Source of the DNA: G965227875 sp965227875
GTDB taxonomy: Bacteria; Pseudomonadota; Alphaproteobacteria; Rhizobiales; JAJFHC01
Direction of reading: 5' to 3'
DNA length: 64,000 nucleotides
Assembly (NCBI GenBank): GCA_965227875.1
Contig: OZ245783.1
Location: 5,146,001-5,210,000 of the forward strand
This document shows positions 33,229-42,100 of this stretch, one piece after another; the first letter of the stretch is position 1, and each line of letters begins with the position of its first letter. The translations under genes and the position numbers were made by a program. A model generated the notes under the pieces. The model saw only the letters and a program-made list of their open reading frames with translations, was not told the DNA's origin and did no database searches.

Positions 33229-34526
33229 CCGCGAGCGGCAAGATTGCCGAAGCGTTCGCCGAAGAGCAGCGCGCGAGCACCTATCTGGCCATCAAGTGCC
33301 GGACGGCCGCACTCGTGGTCATCGGTGTCCTTCTGTGTTTCCTGGTGCCCTTCCCCGCGGTTCTCTACTACCACGCCCTTCTCCTCGTTTTCATCCTGCT
33401 CGGCCTCGCCAACCTCGCCCTGATGCGCACGGGCCTGCTGCGGTCGTGGCATCCCTTCTTGTTCATATTCGCGGATTTCGCGTTGATCACGTTCACGCTG
33501 CTCTACCGGAACCCCTTCATCGAAACCGACCTGCCACAGCAGTTCATTCTCCGGTTCGAGAACTTCGCCTACCTGTTCGTCTTGCTTACCGGGCTCGCCT
33601 TTTCCTACAGGCCCGCTCTCGTGTTCTGGGGCGGCCTGTCCGGCGCGCTGTGCTGGGGCGCGGGCGTGATCTGGCTCCTCGGCCTGCCGGACACGATCAC
33701 CGAATACGACCTGCCCGGAAGCAGTCGCGGTATCGCCATGGCGTTTTTCGAGCCGACCTTCATCGACATCGGCATCCGGGTTCAGGAGATCGTCCTTTTC
33801 CTCATCGTTGCGGGACTTCTGGGCACGGTCGTCATGAAGTCCCGCAGGCTCGTGCTCAGGCAGGCCAGCCTTGAACGCGAACGCTCCAATCTCGCCCGCT
33901 ACTTCCCGCCCGCCACGGTCGACCTCCTCGCCGGACAGGACGACCCGCTGGCCGATGTCCGCGAACACGAGGCGGCCGTTCTGTTCGCCGATGTGGTAGG
34001 ATTCACCACCTGGGCGGAGGACCACCATCCGCGCGAGGCCATCGGTCTCCTGCGCGCGGTTCACCAGCGTCTCGAGAATGCCGTGTTCGAACATGGCGGG
34101 ACGCTCGACAAGTTCATCGGCGACGGCATGATGGCCACGTTCGGTACGCCCGAACCGCGTGAAGGCGACACGCAACGCGCCCTCGCCTGCATCCTCGCCA
34201 TTCTCGCGGTCTTCGACGAGTGGAACGCCGAACGCGCCGCACGGGACCGCCAGCCCGTCCGGATCTCGCTCGGCCTGCACTACGGCCCCGTGGTGGTGGG
34301 CGATATCGGCTCTCGAAGAAGACTAGAGTTCGCAGTGCTGGGGGATACGGTCAATGTCGCAAGCCGGCTGGAATCGCTCACCCGGCAACTGGAATGCCGG
34401 GCCGTGGTCTCGCGTGAGGTGATCGACGCGTTGCCCGGCGGACACTCCGCACCCGACGGTTTCAGAGATCACGGCCCCGTAGCGCTGAAGGGCCGTCACG
34501 ACCGGGTACACGTCTGGACCCTGTGA
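33225..34526 (+). CDS. Membrane adenylate cyclase, class III
   Basis: A 433-residue protein. The N-terminal ~210 residues have about six hydrophobic helices (VVIGVLLCFLVPFPAVLYY; FLFIFADFALITFTLLY and others). A short linker (LARYFPPATVDLL) follows, then a class III catalytic domain (~245-433). Metal aspartates are Asp256 (LFADVVGF) and Asp300 (FIGDGMMA). Purine-selecting Lys296 and Asp374 favour ATP over GTP, and Asn377/Arg381 (VNVASR) stabilise the transition state. All key residues for a homodimeric adenylate cyclase are therefore present. The ATG at 33225 overlaps the stop of a short upstream ORF. Confidence 0.88.
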   Translation: MTASGKIAEAFAEEQRASTYLAIKCRTAALVVIGVLLCFLVPFPAVLYYHALLLVFILLGLANLALMRTGLLRSWHPFLFIFADFALITFTLLYRNPFIETDLPQQFILRFENFAYLFVLLTGLAFSYRPALVFWGGLSGALCWGAGVIWLLGLPDTITEYDLPGSSRGIAMAFFEPTFIDIGIRVQEIVLFLIVAGLLGTVVMKSRRLVLRQASLERERSNLARYFPPATVDLLAGQDDPLADVREHEAAVLFADVVGFTTWAEDHHPREAIGLLRAVHQRLENAVFEHGGTLDKFIGDGMMATFGTPEPREGDTQRALACILAILAVFDEWNAERAARDRQPVRISLGLHYGPVVVGDIGSRRRLEFAVLGDTVNVASRLESLTRQLECRAVVSREVIDALPGGHSAPDGFRDHGPVALKGRHDRVHVWTL

Positions 34527-34571
34527 CCATCCGCGGAACGGCGGAACCGGCCGCCGGTCACACCGCAGTTC

Positions 34572-35735
34572 TCAGAGCAGGAAACCTTCCGGCGACAGGC
34601 GCTTGGCCACTTCCTCGATCATGACTTCCGTGGCACCGCCGCCGATGGCCTGAACCCGGGCATCGCGCACCATGCGTTCGATCACGGTGCCTTCCATGTA
34701 CCCGAAGCCACCGTGGAACTGCTGGCAGGCATACATCACCTTGTTGACGAGATCGCCGCACAGCGCCTTGAGCATCGAAACCTCGCGGACGACGTCCTGC
34801 CCGTGGCTCGCCCGCCAGGCGGTCTCGTAGATGAAGCTGCGCGCGGCGGCCACCTCGGAGGCGAGCGTCGACACGCGGTTGCGGATCACCGGCTGCTGCC
34901 AGAGGGACTTGCCGAAAGCCGGGCGGTTCAGCGCATAGTCCATCGTGATCTCGAGCGCCTTGGCCGCCTCGCCCATCGCCTGGGCGGCCAGAGACAGCCG
35001 TTCGTTCTGGAAGTTCTTCACGATGGCATAGAACCCCTGGTTCACATTTCCGAGCACACGGTCCCCCGGAATGCGGCAGTCCTCGAACAGCAGTTCCGCC
35101 GTGTCGGAGGATCTCCAGCCCATCTTGTCGAGCTTGCGGACGACCGAGAAACCAGGCGTGTCCTTCTCGACGATGAACATGGTGATCCCGCGCGAGCCCT
35201 TGGCATCGGGGTCGGTGCGCGCGGCGACGAAATAGAGATCCGCCAGAACCCCGTTCGTGATGTAGATCTTTGACCCGTTGAGGATCCAGTCACCGCCGTC
35301 CTGCACTGCACGCGACTTCATCGACGCGACGTCGGAACCGGCATCCGGTTCGGTCACGCCGACCGCCGTGATCGCCTCCCCGGCGATGACCCCGGGCATG
35401 TAAGTTTCGAGCTGCTCGTCGTTCCCGGCATTGGCCAGGTGCGGCGATGCCATGTCCGTGTGCACCAGGACCGTTATGGCGAACCCGCCGAAGGTCGACC
35501 GGCCAAGTTCCTCCGACAGCACGACGGTCCCGCGGTAGTCCATTTCCGACCCGCCGTACTTCTCGGGATACCGCAGACCGAACAGGCCGAGATCCCCCAT
35601 CTTGCGCAGGACCTCGCGCGGCACCGCGCCGTCTTTTTCCCAGGCTTCGCCGTGAGGCTCGACCTCTTCGCGGACGAAACGGCGCAACTGGTCGCGCAGC
35701 ATTTCGTGTTCTTCTTCAAGGTATGGCGACTTCAC
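34572..35735 (-). CDS. Acyl-CoA dehydrogenase
   Basis: A 387-residue flavoprotein of the acyl-CoA dehydrogenase family. FAD/substrate motifs are GVTEPDAGSDVASMKS near residue 130, WILNGSKIYITNG, and the C-terminal QFHGGFGYMEG; the active-site base region is GGATEVMIEEVAKRL. It introduces a 2,3-double bond into an acyl-CoA. The substrate chain is unknown; long-chain or branched types are possible. The start is the GTG ending at 35735, with GGAG nine bases upstream. It is immediately downstream of the GST gene (38-bp gap). Confidence 0.9.
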   Translation of the reverse strand: MKSPYLEEEHEMLRDQLRRFVREEVEPHGEAWEKDGAVPREVLRKMGDLGLFGLRYPEKYGGSEMDYRGTVVLSEELGRSTFGGFAITVLVHTDMASPHLANAGNDEQLETYMPGVIAGEAITAVGVTEPDAGSDVASMKSRAVQDGGDWILNGSKIYITNGVLADLYFVAARTDPDAKGSRGITMFIVEKDTPGFSVVRKLDKMGWRSSDTAELLFEDCRIPGDRVLGNVNQGFYAIVKNFQNERLSLAAQAMGEAAKALEITMDYALNRPAFGKSLWQQPVIRNRVSTLASEVAAARSFIYETAWRASHGQDVVREVSMLKALCGDLVNKVMYACQQFHGGFGYMEGTVIERMVRDARVQAIGGGATEVMIEEVAKRLSPEGFLL

Positions 35736-35773
35736 TTGCCGGACTCCTGATGCGGGGCAGGTTGAAGGGAGAT

Positions 35774-36394
35774 TCAGCTCAGCGGAATCATGACATGCTG
35801 CTGATAGGCGGGACGATCCTTGAGCGCCGCGAACCAGCGTTCCACATTGGGCAGGTCCGGTTTGGCAATGTCCAAGTTGAAATATCGCCAGGTGGCCGCG
35901 CCGACGGGGACATCCCCGATCGTGAGATCGTCACCACAGACATAGGCCCGGTCCGCGAGATGAGCGTCGAGAATAGAGAACGCCCGGCCTATGGACAGTG
36001 CGCTCGTGGCGAGCTTCCGCTCGTCCTGATAGTCCGGGTGCTTGCGGACAAGCCCCCAGAATAGCGGCGTGATGTCCGGCTGTATGACCGACAGCTTCCA
36101 GTCCATCCACTGTTCGGCCTCGGCACGGACGAACGTGTCCTGCGGCGACATGCGCCCCTCCCCGTAAGCCGATGCCAGGTACCGTACGATCGTGTGCGAC
36201 TCCCAGATGCAACGCCCGTCCGCTTCCTCAAGGACGGGGATGAGCCGGTTCGGGTTCTTCCGTCCATACTCCTCGGTATCGAGCCCGCCGAACTTCATGC
36301 CCACGTCAATGCGTTCATGTTCCAGGCCAAGTTCGCCCACCGTCCACATTACCTTCTGGACATTGATCGAGTTTGTCCGCCCCCAGATCTTCAT
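35774..36394 (-). CDS. Glutathione S-transferase family protein
   Basis: A 206-residue GST with an N-terminal thioredoxin-like domain (MKIWGRTNSINVQKVMWTVGEL; NPNRLIPVLEE and WESHTIVRYLA forming the glutathione site, with cis-Pro at IPV and Glu-Ser) and a C-terminal helical domain. The first-strand motif SINVQK matches bacterial beta/theta-like GSTs using Ser or Asn. The substrate is unknown. GAGGGA precedes the ATG ending at 36394. It is part of a leftward SDR-GST-ACAD series, possibly one operon. Confidence 0.88.
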   Translation of the reverse strand: MKIWGRTNSINVQKVMWTVGELGLEHERIDVGMKFGGLDTEEYGRKNPNRLIPVLEEADGRCIWESHTIVRYLASAYGEGRMSPQDTFVRAEAEQWMDWKLSVIQPDITPLFWGLVRKHPDYQDERKLATSALSIGRAFSILDAHLADRAYVCGDDLTIGDVPVGAATWRYFNLDIAKPDLPNVERWFAALKDRPAYQQHVMIPLS

Positions 36395-36419
36395 GCTGGT
36401 TCCCTCTTCGATACCGGTT

Positions 36420-37130
36420 CTAGAAATTCTCGACCCAGGGCCTGAGTTCCACTTCCCATGTCCAGGCGCTGCGATGCTGGCCAAGAACATCGAGGTAGGT
36501 CCGCGCGATCGCGTCGGGCTCAAGCAGGCTGTCCGGATTGTCGTACGAACCGCCGCGTCCCGGCCGTTCGGGGTTCCTGATGCCGCCGTCGATCACGAAA
36601 TGGGCGACGTGGATGTTCTGCGGATGGAGTTCGCGCGCCATGCTTTGGGCCATGCCGCGCAGGGCGAACTTGCCCATGGCGAACGGTGCGGACCGCGCAT
36701 AGCCTTTCACGCTGGCCGAAGCCCCTGTGAAGAGGACCGCGCCGGCGCCTCTGGCCAGCATGCGGCGCACGGCCTGCTGGGCCACGAGAAATCCGCCGAA
36801 GGCGGAAACCGCAATTGCGTTCTCGACCTCGTCCGGGTCGAGATCGACGAACGCACCGCGGGCGCGCGCGCTCGGATTGTAGATCGCGACATCGGGTGCG
36901 TTGCCGGCGGCGTCCAGTTTCTCGAAGAGCGCACCTACGTCTTCGCTCGATGAGGCATCGCAGGAGATGGCCTTCGCGCCGGTTTCCGCGCAGAGGCCGT
37001 CGAGTTTTCCCGTGTCGCGGGCAGCCAGCGTGACATCCAGCCCGCGCTCCGTCAGAAGCCGTGCAAGCGACGCACTCAACCCGGAGCCCGCACCGACAAT
37101 GAGAGCGGACCTGTAATCGCCAATCGCCAT
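36420..37130 (-). CDS. SDR family NAD(P)-dependent oxidoreductase
   Basis: A 236-residue short-chain dehydrogenase-like protein with the nucleotide-binding GAGSGLSASLA near residue 14, DVTLAARD, and IYNPSARARGAF in place of the usual NNAG. The usual YxxxK catalytic motif appears as GYARSAPFAMGKFALRG; the tyrosine is not at the standard spacing (FAMGK instead of YxxSK), so catalysis may be altered. The substrate is unknown. The gene is followed by the GST gene after 25 bases and preceded by the molybdopterin-fusion gene after 27 bases. Confidence 0.8.
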   Translation of the reverse strand: MAIGDYRSALIVGAGSGLSASLARLLTERGLDVTLAARDTGKLDGLCAETGAKAISCDASSSEDVGALFEKLDAAGNAPDVAIYNPSARARGAFVDLDPDEVENAIAVSAFGGFLVAQQAVRRMLARGAGAVLFTGASASVKGYARSAPFAMGKFALRGMAQSMARELHPQNIHVAHFVIDGGIRNPERPGRGGSYDNPDSLLEPDAIARTYLDVLGQHRSAWTWEVELRPWVENF

Positions 37131-37157
37131 GAGATTTCTCCCGTCGTTCGGAGCGGT

Positions 37158-38810
37158 TCAGCCGCCGCCGTCACCGGCGGCTGCCAGATGACGCCGCTGA
37201 ACCTGCTCCATCTTCTCGGGCGTGTCGATGTCCTCGAGCACGCCTTCATCGTCGAACGCGACTTCGCAGACATTCTCCTCGTGAACCCCGATGAGATGCC
37301 GCGCCCCCACATCACCGCGCACGTCCTTCATCTCCTGGAAGAACCGCCGTCCCCAGAGAACCGGATTGCCGCGCTTGCCCCCCGTCACCGGAACGCAGAT
37401 CTCGCGCCCCTCCTCTTCGTCGAATGCGGCGATGAGGCGGTCGAGATGACTTGTGGACACAGCCGGCATGTCGCCCAGGCAAAAGAGCGCGGCTTCCACA
37501 TCGCGGTCTATGGCGTCGAGTGCCGCCCGCATGGATGTGCTCATGCCGTCCGCAAAGTCGGGATTGTGGGTGAAAGAGACATCGAGCCCCTCGAGCGCGG
37601 CGCGGACACCGTCCGCCTCGTGCCCGGTGACGACCAGGACCTGTTCGGCCTTGGACGCAAGTGCTGCCTCGACGACGTGCCGGACCATGGGCTTTCGCGC
37701 CACGTCCATGAGGAGCTTGTTCTGCGCGCCCATGCGGGTCGAGCGTCCCGCGGCCAGTACGGCGACACCCACCTTTGCCAGTCTCCGGCCGCGCCCGCCC
37801 GGTCTGGCCTGCTCACGCGGCTGCGGCCTGGAGGCGATTTCCTTCAGGAGCCCGCCCACGCCCATGGCGGAAATGTCTGCAGCGGTCACCTCCAGTCCCG
37901 CCATCAGTCGCTGTAGCACCCAGTCGAAACCGTTCAGTTTCGGCGAGCGGGCGCAACTGGGAACACCGACGACGGAGGAGTCCCCCAGCGTTCCCGTCAG
38001 CAGGAGGTTTCCCGGATCGACGGGCATGCCGAGGCGGCTGATCGTGCCGCCCGCGGCGACCACGGACGCCGGCACGATGTCGTTGCGGTCGACGATGGCG
38101 GAGGCTCCCGAAACGAGCACGAGCGTACATCCGGCGATCGACTCCTGCTTCAACGCCTCGCGCAGCGCGTCGACGGAGTGGTCGCAGACCGCCTCCGCCA
38201 CGATATGCCCGCCAAGCGCCTCGACCCGCTCCGCGATGACGGACCGGCTCTTGGCGAGAACGGAATCCTTGGTGTTCGGCAGGCGGGTCATGACCAGCCC
38301 CACATCCTGGACGCGGTACGGTTTCAGGCGGACGGCAGGCCCGGTCGCCTTCAGGAGGGCCTCGGCCTTTTCCACAAGCGGCCTCTCGACGGAAAACGGA
38401 ATGATCTTGATGGTGGCCAGCATCTGGCGTCGGCCGACCGGCTCCAGCGGAGACAGGGTCGCGACGGTGATGGACTCGTCGATCCCGTTCACCGCCTCGA
38501 CGGCGGCACGATCGATCTCCACGAGACCGTCTTCGTCGGCAAGCAGGTTGGCGCGTCCCGTGAACGGTGCGGCGAGGCTCACGCCGTCGCCCGCGAGGGC
38601 TTCCGCGAGACGCCGTGCCGCCTCGTCCTCGTGCACGTCGTCTTCCTCGAGACGCGCGGCGATGATGGTTCGGATGCCGTCCTCCGCGAGGGTCTCGATG
38701 TCGGACTGGTCGAGGCGCCGCCCTTTCTTGAACACGCCTTTCGAATGGCGCACGGAATGACCGAGGATGCAGCCTTTCGCCTTTCCGACGTCGACCTCAC
38801 CGAAAATCAT
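37158..38810 (-). CDS. Molybdopterin-binding / MobA-like nucleotidyltransferase fusion protein
   Basis: A 550-residue two-domain protein. Residues ~1-340 resemble molybdopterin-binding MoeA/Mog proteins (MIFGEVDVGKAKGCILGHS; TLVLVSGASAIVDRND; VPSCARSPKLNGFDWVLQRL). Residues ~350-550 are a GT-A nucleotidyltransferase like MobA/MocA (VAVLAAGRSTRMGAQNKLL; VTGHEADGVRAAL; CLGDMPAVS). It probably makes molybdopterin cytosine dinucleotide for the neighbouring Mo hydroxylase. It is translationally coupled (four-base ATGA overlap) to the XdhC gene upstream. The fused arrangement is known in alphaproteobacteria. Confidence 0.88.
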   Translation of the reverse strand: MIFGEVDVGKAKGCILGHSVRHSKGVFKKGRRLDQSDIETLAEDGIRTIIAARLEEDDVHEDEAARRLAEALAGDGVSLAAPFTGRANLLADEDGLVEIDRAAVEAVNGIDESITVATLSPLEPVGRRQMLATIKIIPFSVERPLVEKAEALLKATGPAVRLKPYRVQDVGLVMTRLPNTKDSVLAKSRSVIAERVEALGGHIVAEAVCDHSVDALREALKQESIAGCTLVLVSGASAIVDRNDIVPASVVAAGGTISRLGMPVDPGNLLLTGTLGDSSVVGVPSCARSPKLNGFDWVLQRLMAGLEVTAADISAMGVGGLLKEIASRPQPREQARPGGRGRRLAKVGVAVLAAGRSTRMGAQNKLLMDVARKPMVRHVVEAALASKAEQVLVVTGHEADGVRAALEGLDVSFTHNPDFADGMSTSMRAALDAIDRDVEAALFCLGDMPAVSTSHLDRLIAAFDEEEGREICVPVTGGKRGNPVLWGRRFFQEMKDVRGDVGARHLIGVHEENVCEVAFDDEGVLEDIDTPEKMEQVQRRHLAAAGDGGG

Positions 38811-39502
38811 GCCGCCGCACCCCCCGGCTTGCGCAGGGCCTGCGTCACTTCGGCCATCACCGAGATCGCGATTTCCACCGCTCCCTTGGCGCCGATATCG
38901 AGGCCGATCGGCGCATGCAGACGGGCCATCGAATCCGGGTCGAGCCCTCCCGCGACAAGGCGCTCTTGGCGTGCCGCGTTGGTCTTCCGGCTGCCTAGCG
39001 CGCCGATGTAGAAAGCCTCCGACCTGAGCGCCCGGCTGAGCGCCGGGTCGTCGATCTTCGGATCGTGGGTCAGGGCGACGATCGCCGTGCGCCGGTCGAC
39101 ATCGAGCTCATCCCAGATCTCGTCCGGCCATTCCGGCCTCAGATCGATTTCCGGAAACCGCTCCGGCGTCGCGAACGCCCCGCGCGGATCGATCACCGTA
39201 ACGGCATATCCGGCACGAACGGCAAGCGGGACGAGATGCTGGGCAATGTGCACGGCCCCCACGACGATCATGCGCAATGGCGGGTTCTGCACGTGCAGGA
39301 ACACCTCTCCTTCAGGCAGGCTGACGGTTGTGCTCCGGTCCGACCGGAACGCCGAGGCGGCCGCGGCCCCGAGTGCGTCGTCCGGATCGACCTCTTCACG
39401 GTAGATCAGCCTCTGTTCGCCGGTTTCGAGCCAGGTGGCGAGCACCACCGGCGTCTTTGCGCGCCGGTCTTCCAGCAACCGGCTGAGAATCGTCCTGTCC
39501 AT
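38807..39502 (-). CDS. XdhC family protein, C-terminal Rossmann half (CoxI-like)
   Basis: A 231-residue protein. The Rossmann portion begins at MIVVGAVHIAQHLVPLAVRAGY (normally GAGH), with VTVIDPRGAFATPERF and FYIGALGSRKTNAARQERL, which are XdhC_C signatures. XdhC inserts the sulfurated Mo cofactor and protects it before loading into the hydroxylase. Here the family's usual fusion of a short N-terminal XdhC_CoxI domain and this domain is split over two genes: this one and the one at 39509-39838. It overlaps the MobA-fusion start by four bases. Confidence 0.88.
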   Translation of the reverse strand: MDRTILSRLLEDRRAKTPVVLATWLETGEQRLIYREEVDPDDALGAAAASAFRSDRSTTVSLPEGEVFLHVQNPPLRMIVVGAVHIAQHLVPLAVRAGYAVTVIDPRGAFATPERFPEIDLRPEWPDEIWDELDVDRRTAIVALTHDPKIDDPALSRALRSEAFYIGALGSRKTNAARQERLVAGGLDPDSMARLHAPIGLDIGAKGAVEIAISVMAEVTQALRKPGGAAA

Positions 39503-39508
39503 GGTGTC

Positions 39509-39838
39509 TCAACCGTCGCCGAGACGTTCAACGAAAACACGTATGGTCCCGCCACAGGCCAGTCCCGCCTCCCAGGCGGTTTCATCGGCGACGCCGAAAC
39601 TGAGCACGCGCGGGCTGCCGGTCTGGATCACGTCAAGGGCTTCGGTCACCACCGCGCCTTCAACGCACCCGCCCGAGACGGACCCCTCGAAATTGCCTTC
39701 ACCGTCGATCGCCAGCTGGCTGCCGACGGGCTGCGGCGCCGATCCCCAGGTTTCGATCACCGTCGCCAGGGCGACCTTCCGGTCTTCGTCGAGCCAGTGC
39801 GCGGCGCGTTCGAGAATTGAGTGTTCGGGGGCGGTCAT
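39509..39838 (-). CDS. XdhC/CoxI N-terminal domain protein
   Basis: A 109-residue protein equal to the N-terminal XdhC_CoxI domain (ALATVIETWGSAPQPVGSQLAI; GSVSGGCVEGAVVTEA; GLACGGTIRVFVERLG). The conserved cysteines sit in SGGCVEG and ACGGT. It is the first half of an otherwise single XdhC protein, followed after six bases by the Rossmann half. The ATG ending at 39838 is used; the frame extends to 39874. It would function in Mo-cofactor delivery to the CoxL-like subunit. Confidence 0.88.
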   Translation of the reverse strand: MTAPEHSILERAAHWLDEDRKVALATVIETWGSAPQPVGSQLAIDGEGNFEGSVSGGCVEGAVVTEALDVIQTGSPRVLSFGVADETAWEAGLACGGTIRVFVERLGDG

Positions 39839-39857
39839 GTCAGGAGTCCTATCGCGG

Positions 39858-41081
39858 TCAGGCTGCCTCGCCAAGCCAGCTTTTCGGATTGTGGTCCGCC
39901 GGCCGGGTGTCGGTCAGGGCGGAGGCGAGCGCTTCCAGACTCTCAAGATTATGCACCGGCCTGAATTCGTCAACATGGGGCAGCATGGCGCGGATGCCGG
40001 ACGCCCGCGCCTCGAAGCCGTCATACCTGAGCAACGGATTGAGCCAGATCAGTTTCCGGCAGGACAGGTGAAGACGGGAAATCTCGAACTCGAGCGCACC
40101 GTCTTCCTCGCGGTCCAGCCCGTCGGTGATGAGCAGCACATGCGCGCCCTGCCCCAGTACCCGGCGCGACCATGAACGGTTGAAGTCGGCCAGACAGGTT
40201 CCGATCCGGGTTCCGCCCGACCAGTCGGTCACGTCTGACGACACGGCGTCGACCGCCGCATCAACGTCTCGGGCACGCAGCTGTCGCGTGATGTTCGTCA
40301 GACGCGTACCGAAGACGAAGCTGTGCACATGGTGCCCGTCCATGGTCACCGCATGGAGAAAATGCAGAAGGATGCGGCTGTATCCGCTCATCGAACCGGA
40401 AATGTCGCACAGGACGACCAGCGGCGGGATCTTGCGCCGCCGCCCCCGGCGCAGCAATTTGCCGAACTCGCCGCCATTTCGCATCGCGGCGCGCACGGTC
40501 GCCCGCATGTCGAGATAGGCCCCGTGCGGCTCGCTGCGGAACCGTCGTGTAACGAGGTCCGGCCGGCGAAGACGCATGCGGCGGATGGCGGCCTTGGCGT
40601 CGTCTTGTTCCGCCCGCGTCATCTGCTCGAAATCCATCTGGCGGAAGACTTCCCGGTCGGAGAAGGTCATGGTCGCGTCCACCTCGACATCCGGCTCCTC
40701 GCGCTTTTCTTGGCGCATGTCCGGCATGTCGTCGAACAGGGCCTGCGCCAGGCGCGTGCGTCCGGGGTCGGGCTTGCGTGACACGGATTCGGCGATCTCG
40801 GGCATCATCATCGCCATCATCTGGTCGAGAAAGGCCGGCTTGCGCCAGAACACGTGAAACGCCTGGTCGAAGATCTCGCGATGCCCGCGCTTGCGGACGA
40901 AGACCGCGTTAAGAGCCCAGTAGAAGTCCTCCCGCCGGGCGAAGCCGGCCGCCTCCACGGCCGCGACCGCGTCGAGACAGTCCCGCGGCCCGACCGGTAT
41001 GCCCGCCCGCCGCAGTACCCGCCCGAAATGGACGATGTTCTCGGGCAGACGGCCGCCCGCCGGGTCAAAAAGGTCGGACAT
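39858..41081 (-). CDS. coxE: VWA domain protein, CoxE-like
   Basis: A 407-residue protein of the VWA-containing CoxE family. The central region contains a MIDAS-type metal site, CDISGSMSGYS, preceded by PPLVVL and followed by TDGLDREEDGALEFE. The N-terminal half is charged and helical. CoxE acts with the CoxD AAA+ ATPase to mature the Mo/Cu hydroxylase active site. It overlaps the CoxD stop by one base (TGATG), showing coupling. It is fairly typical in length for the family. Confidence 0.9.
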   Translation of the reverse strand: MSDLFDPAGGRLPENIVHFGRVLRRAGIPVGPRDCLDAVAAVEAAGFARREDFYWALNAVFVRKRGHREIFDQAFHVFWRKPAFLDQMMAMMMPEIAESVSRKPDPGRTRLAQALFDDMPDMRQEKREEPDVEVDATMTFSDREVFRQMDFEQMTRAEQDDAKAAIRRMRLRRPDLVTRRFRSEPHGAYLDMRATVRAAMRNGGEFGKLLRRGRRRKIPPLVVLCDISGSMSGYSRILLHFLHAVTMDGHHVHSFVFGTRLTNITRQLRARDVDAAVDAVSSDVTDWSGGTRIGTCLADFNRSWSRRVLGQGAHVLLITDGLDREEDGALEFEISRLHLSCRKLIWLNPLLRYDGFEARASGIRAMLPHVDEFRPVHNLESLEALASALTDTRPADHNPKSWLGEAA

Positions 41082-42013
41082 CAGGCATTCTGCATGGCAT
41101 CGAGGTCCGCGCGGACCTGATCCAGCAGCCGCTTGGCTTCGCTTCCCTCGAGCTTGGCGATGTCGTCCTGATACTTCAAAAGCACGCCGAGCGTGTCGTT
41201 GATGGTCGCCGGGTCGAGGGAGAGCTTGTCGAGCGAGGTGAGCGCCGTCGCCCAGTCGAGGGTCTCCGCCACGCCGGGCGCCTTGAAGATGTCCTCCTTG
41301 CGCAAGGCCTGCACGAAGCCGACGATCTCCGCCGACAGGCGCTCGCCCACGCCGGGAATCTTGGCGTTGAGGATCGCGATTTCACGGGCCGCATCCGGAT
41401 AGTCGACCCAGTGATAGAGACAGCGCCGCTTGAGCGCGTCGTGGATTTCACGGGTCCGGTTCGACGTGATGACCACCAGCGGCGGTGTCCTGGCCTTCCG
41501 GGTGCCGATCTCCGGGATGGTGACCTGGAAATCCGAAAGTATCTCGAGGAGAAACGCCTCGAACGCCTCGTCGGTCCGGTCCAGCTCGTCGATCAACAAT
41601 ACAGGAGCGCCCGCCTCGTCCTCCCGCAGCGCCTGGAGAAGCGGACGCTCGATGAGGTAGTTCTCGCTGTAGATCGACTTTTCCGCATCGGCAGCCTCGC
41701 CCTGCGCCTCCGCCAGCCGGATCCGGATCATCTGCGCGGGATAGTTCCACTCGTAGACGGCACTCGAAACGTCGAGGCCCTCGTAGCACTGCAGCCGGAT
41801 GAGACGGCGTCCAAGAGCGCTGGCGAGCACTTTCGCGATTTCCGTCTTGCCGACCCCCGCCTCGCCCTCGAGGAAAAGCGGGCGGCCCATCTTCAGGCTC
41901 AGGAACAGCACCGTGGCGAGCGATCGGTCGGCAATGTAGTTGCCGCGCACGAGCAGTTCCTCGGTTTCGTCGATCGACGACGGCAGTGCCATGCCCACGC
42001 TGTCCGAACTCAT
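41081..42013 (-). CDS. coxD: MoxR-type AAA+ ATPase, CoxD-like
   Basis: A 310-residue MoxR AAA+ ATPase with Walker A GEAGVGKT at residues 50-57 (EAGVGKTEIAK), Walker B LLIDELDRTDE and VVITSNRTREIHDALKRRCLYHW (sensor 1 and arginine-containing segment). In carbon monoxide dehydrogenase biosynthesis, CoxD unfolds or remodels the apo-enzyme so that the cofactor can be modified. It works with the adjacent VWA protein. It lies 87 bases downstream of the FAD subunit gene. Confidence 0.92.
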   Translation of the reverse strand: MSSDSVGMALPSSIDETEELLVRGNYIADRSLATVLFLSLKMGRPLFLEGEAGVGKTEIAKVLASALGRRLIRLQCYEGLDVSSAVYEWNYPAQMIRIRLAEAQGEAADAEKSIYSENYLIERPLLQALREDEAGAPVLLIDELDRTDEAFEAFLLEILSDFQVTIPEIGTRKARTPPLVVITSNRTREIHDALKRRCLYHWVDYPDAAREIAILNAKIPGVGERLSAEIVGFVQALRKEDIFKAPGVAETLDWATALTSLDKLSLDPATINDTLGVLLKYQDDIAKLEGSEAKRLLDQVRADLDAMQNA

Positions 42014-42100
42014 GTCCTTGCTGCAGTCCTCTCAAGCGACGGCCCGCGAACCGGTCAAGGGTTCGCGGGCCGCGATTGGTGTTTCAGTCCGTCAGGCAAG

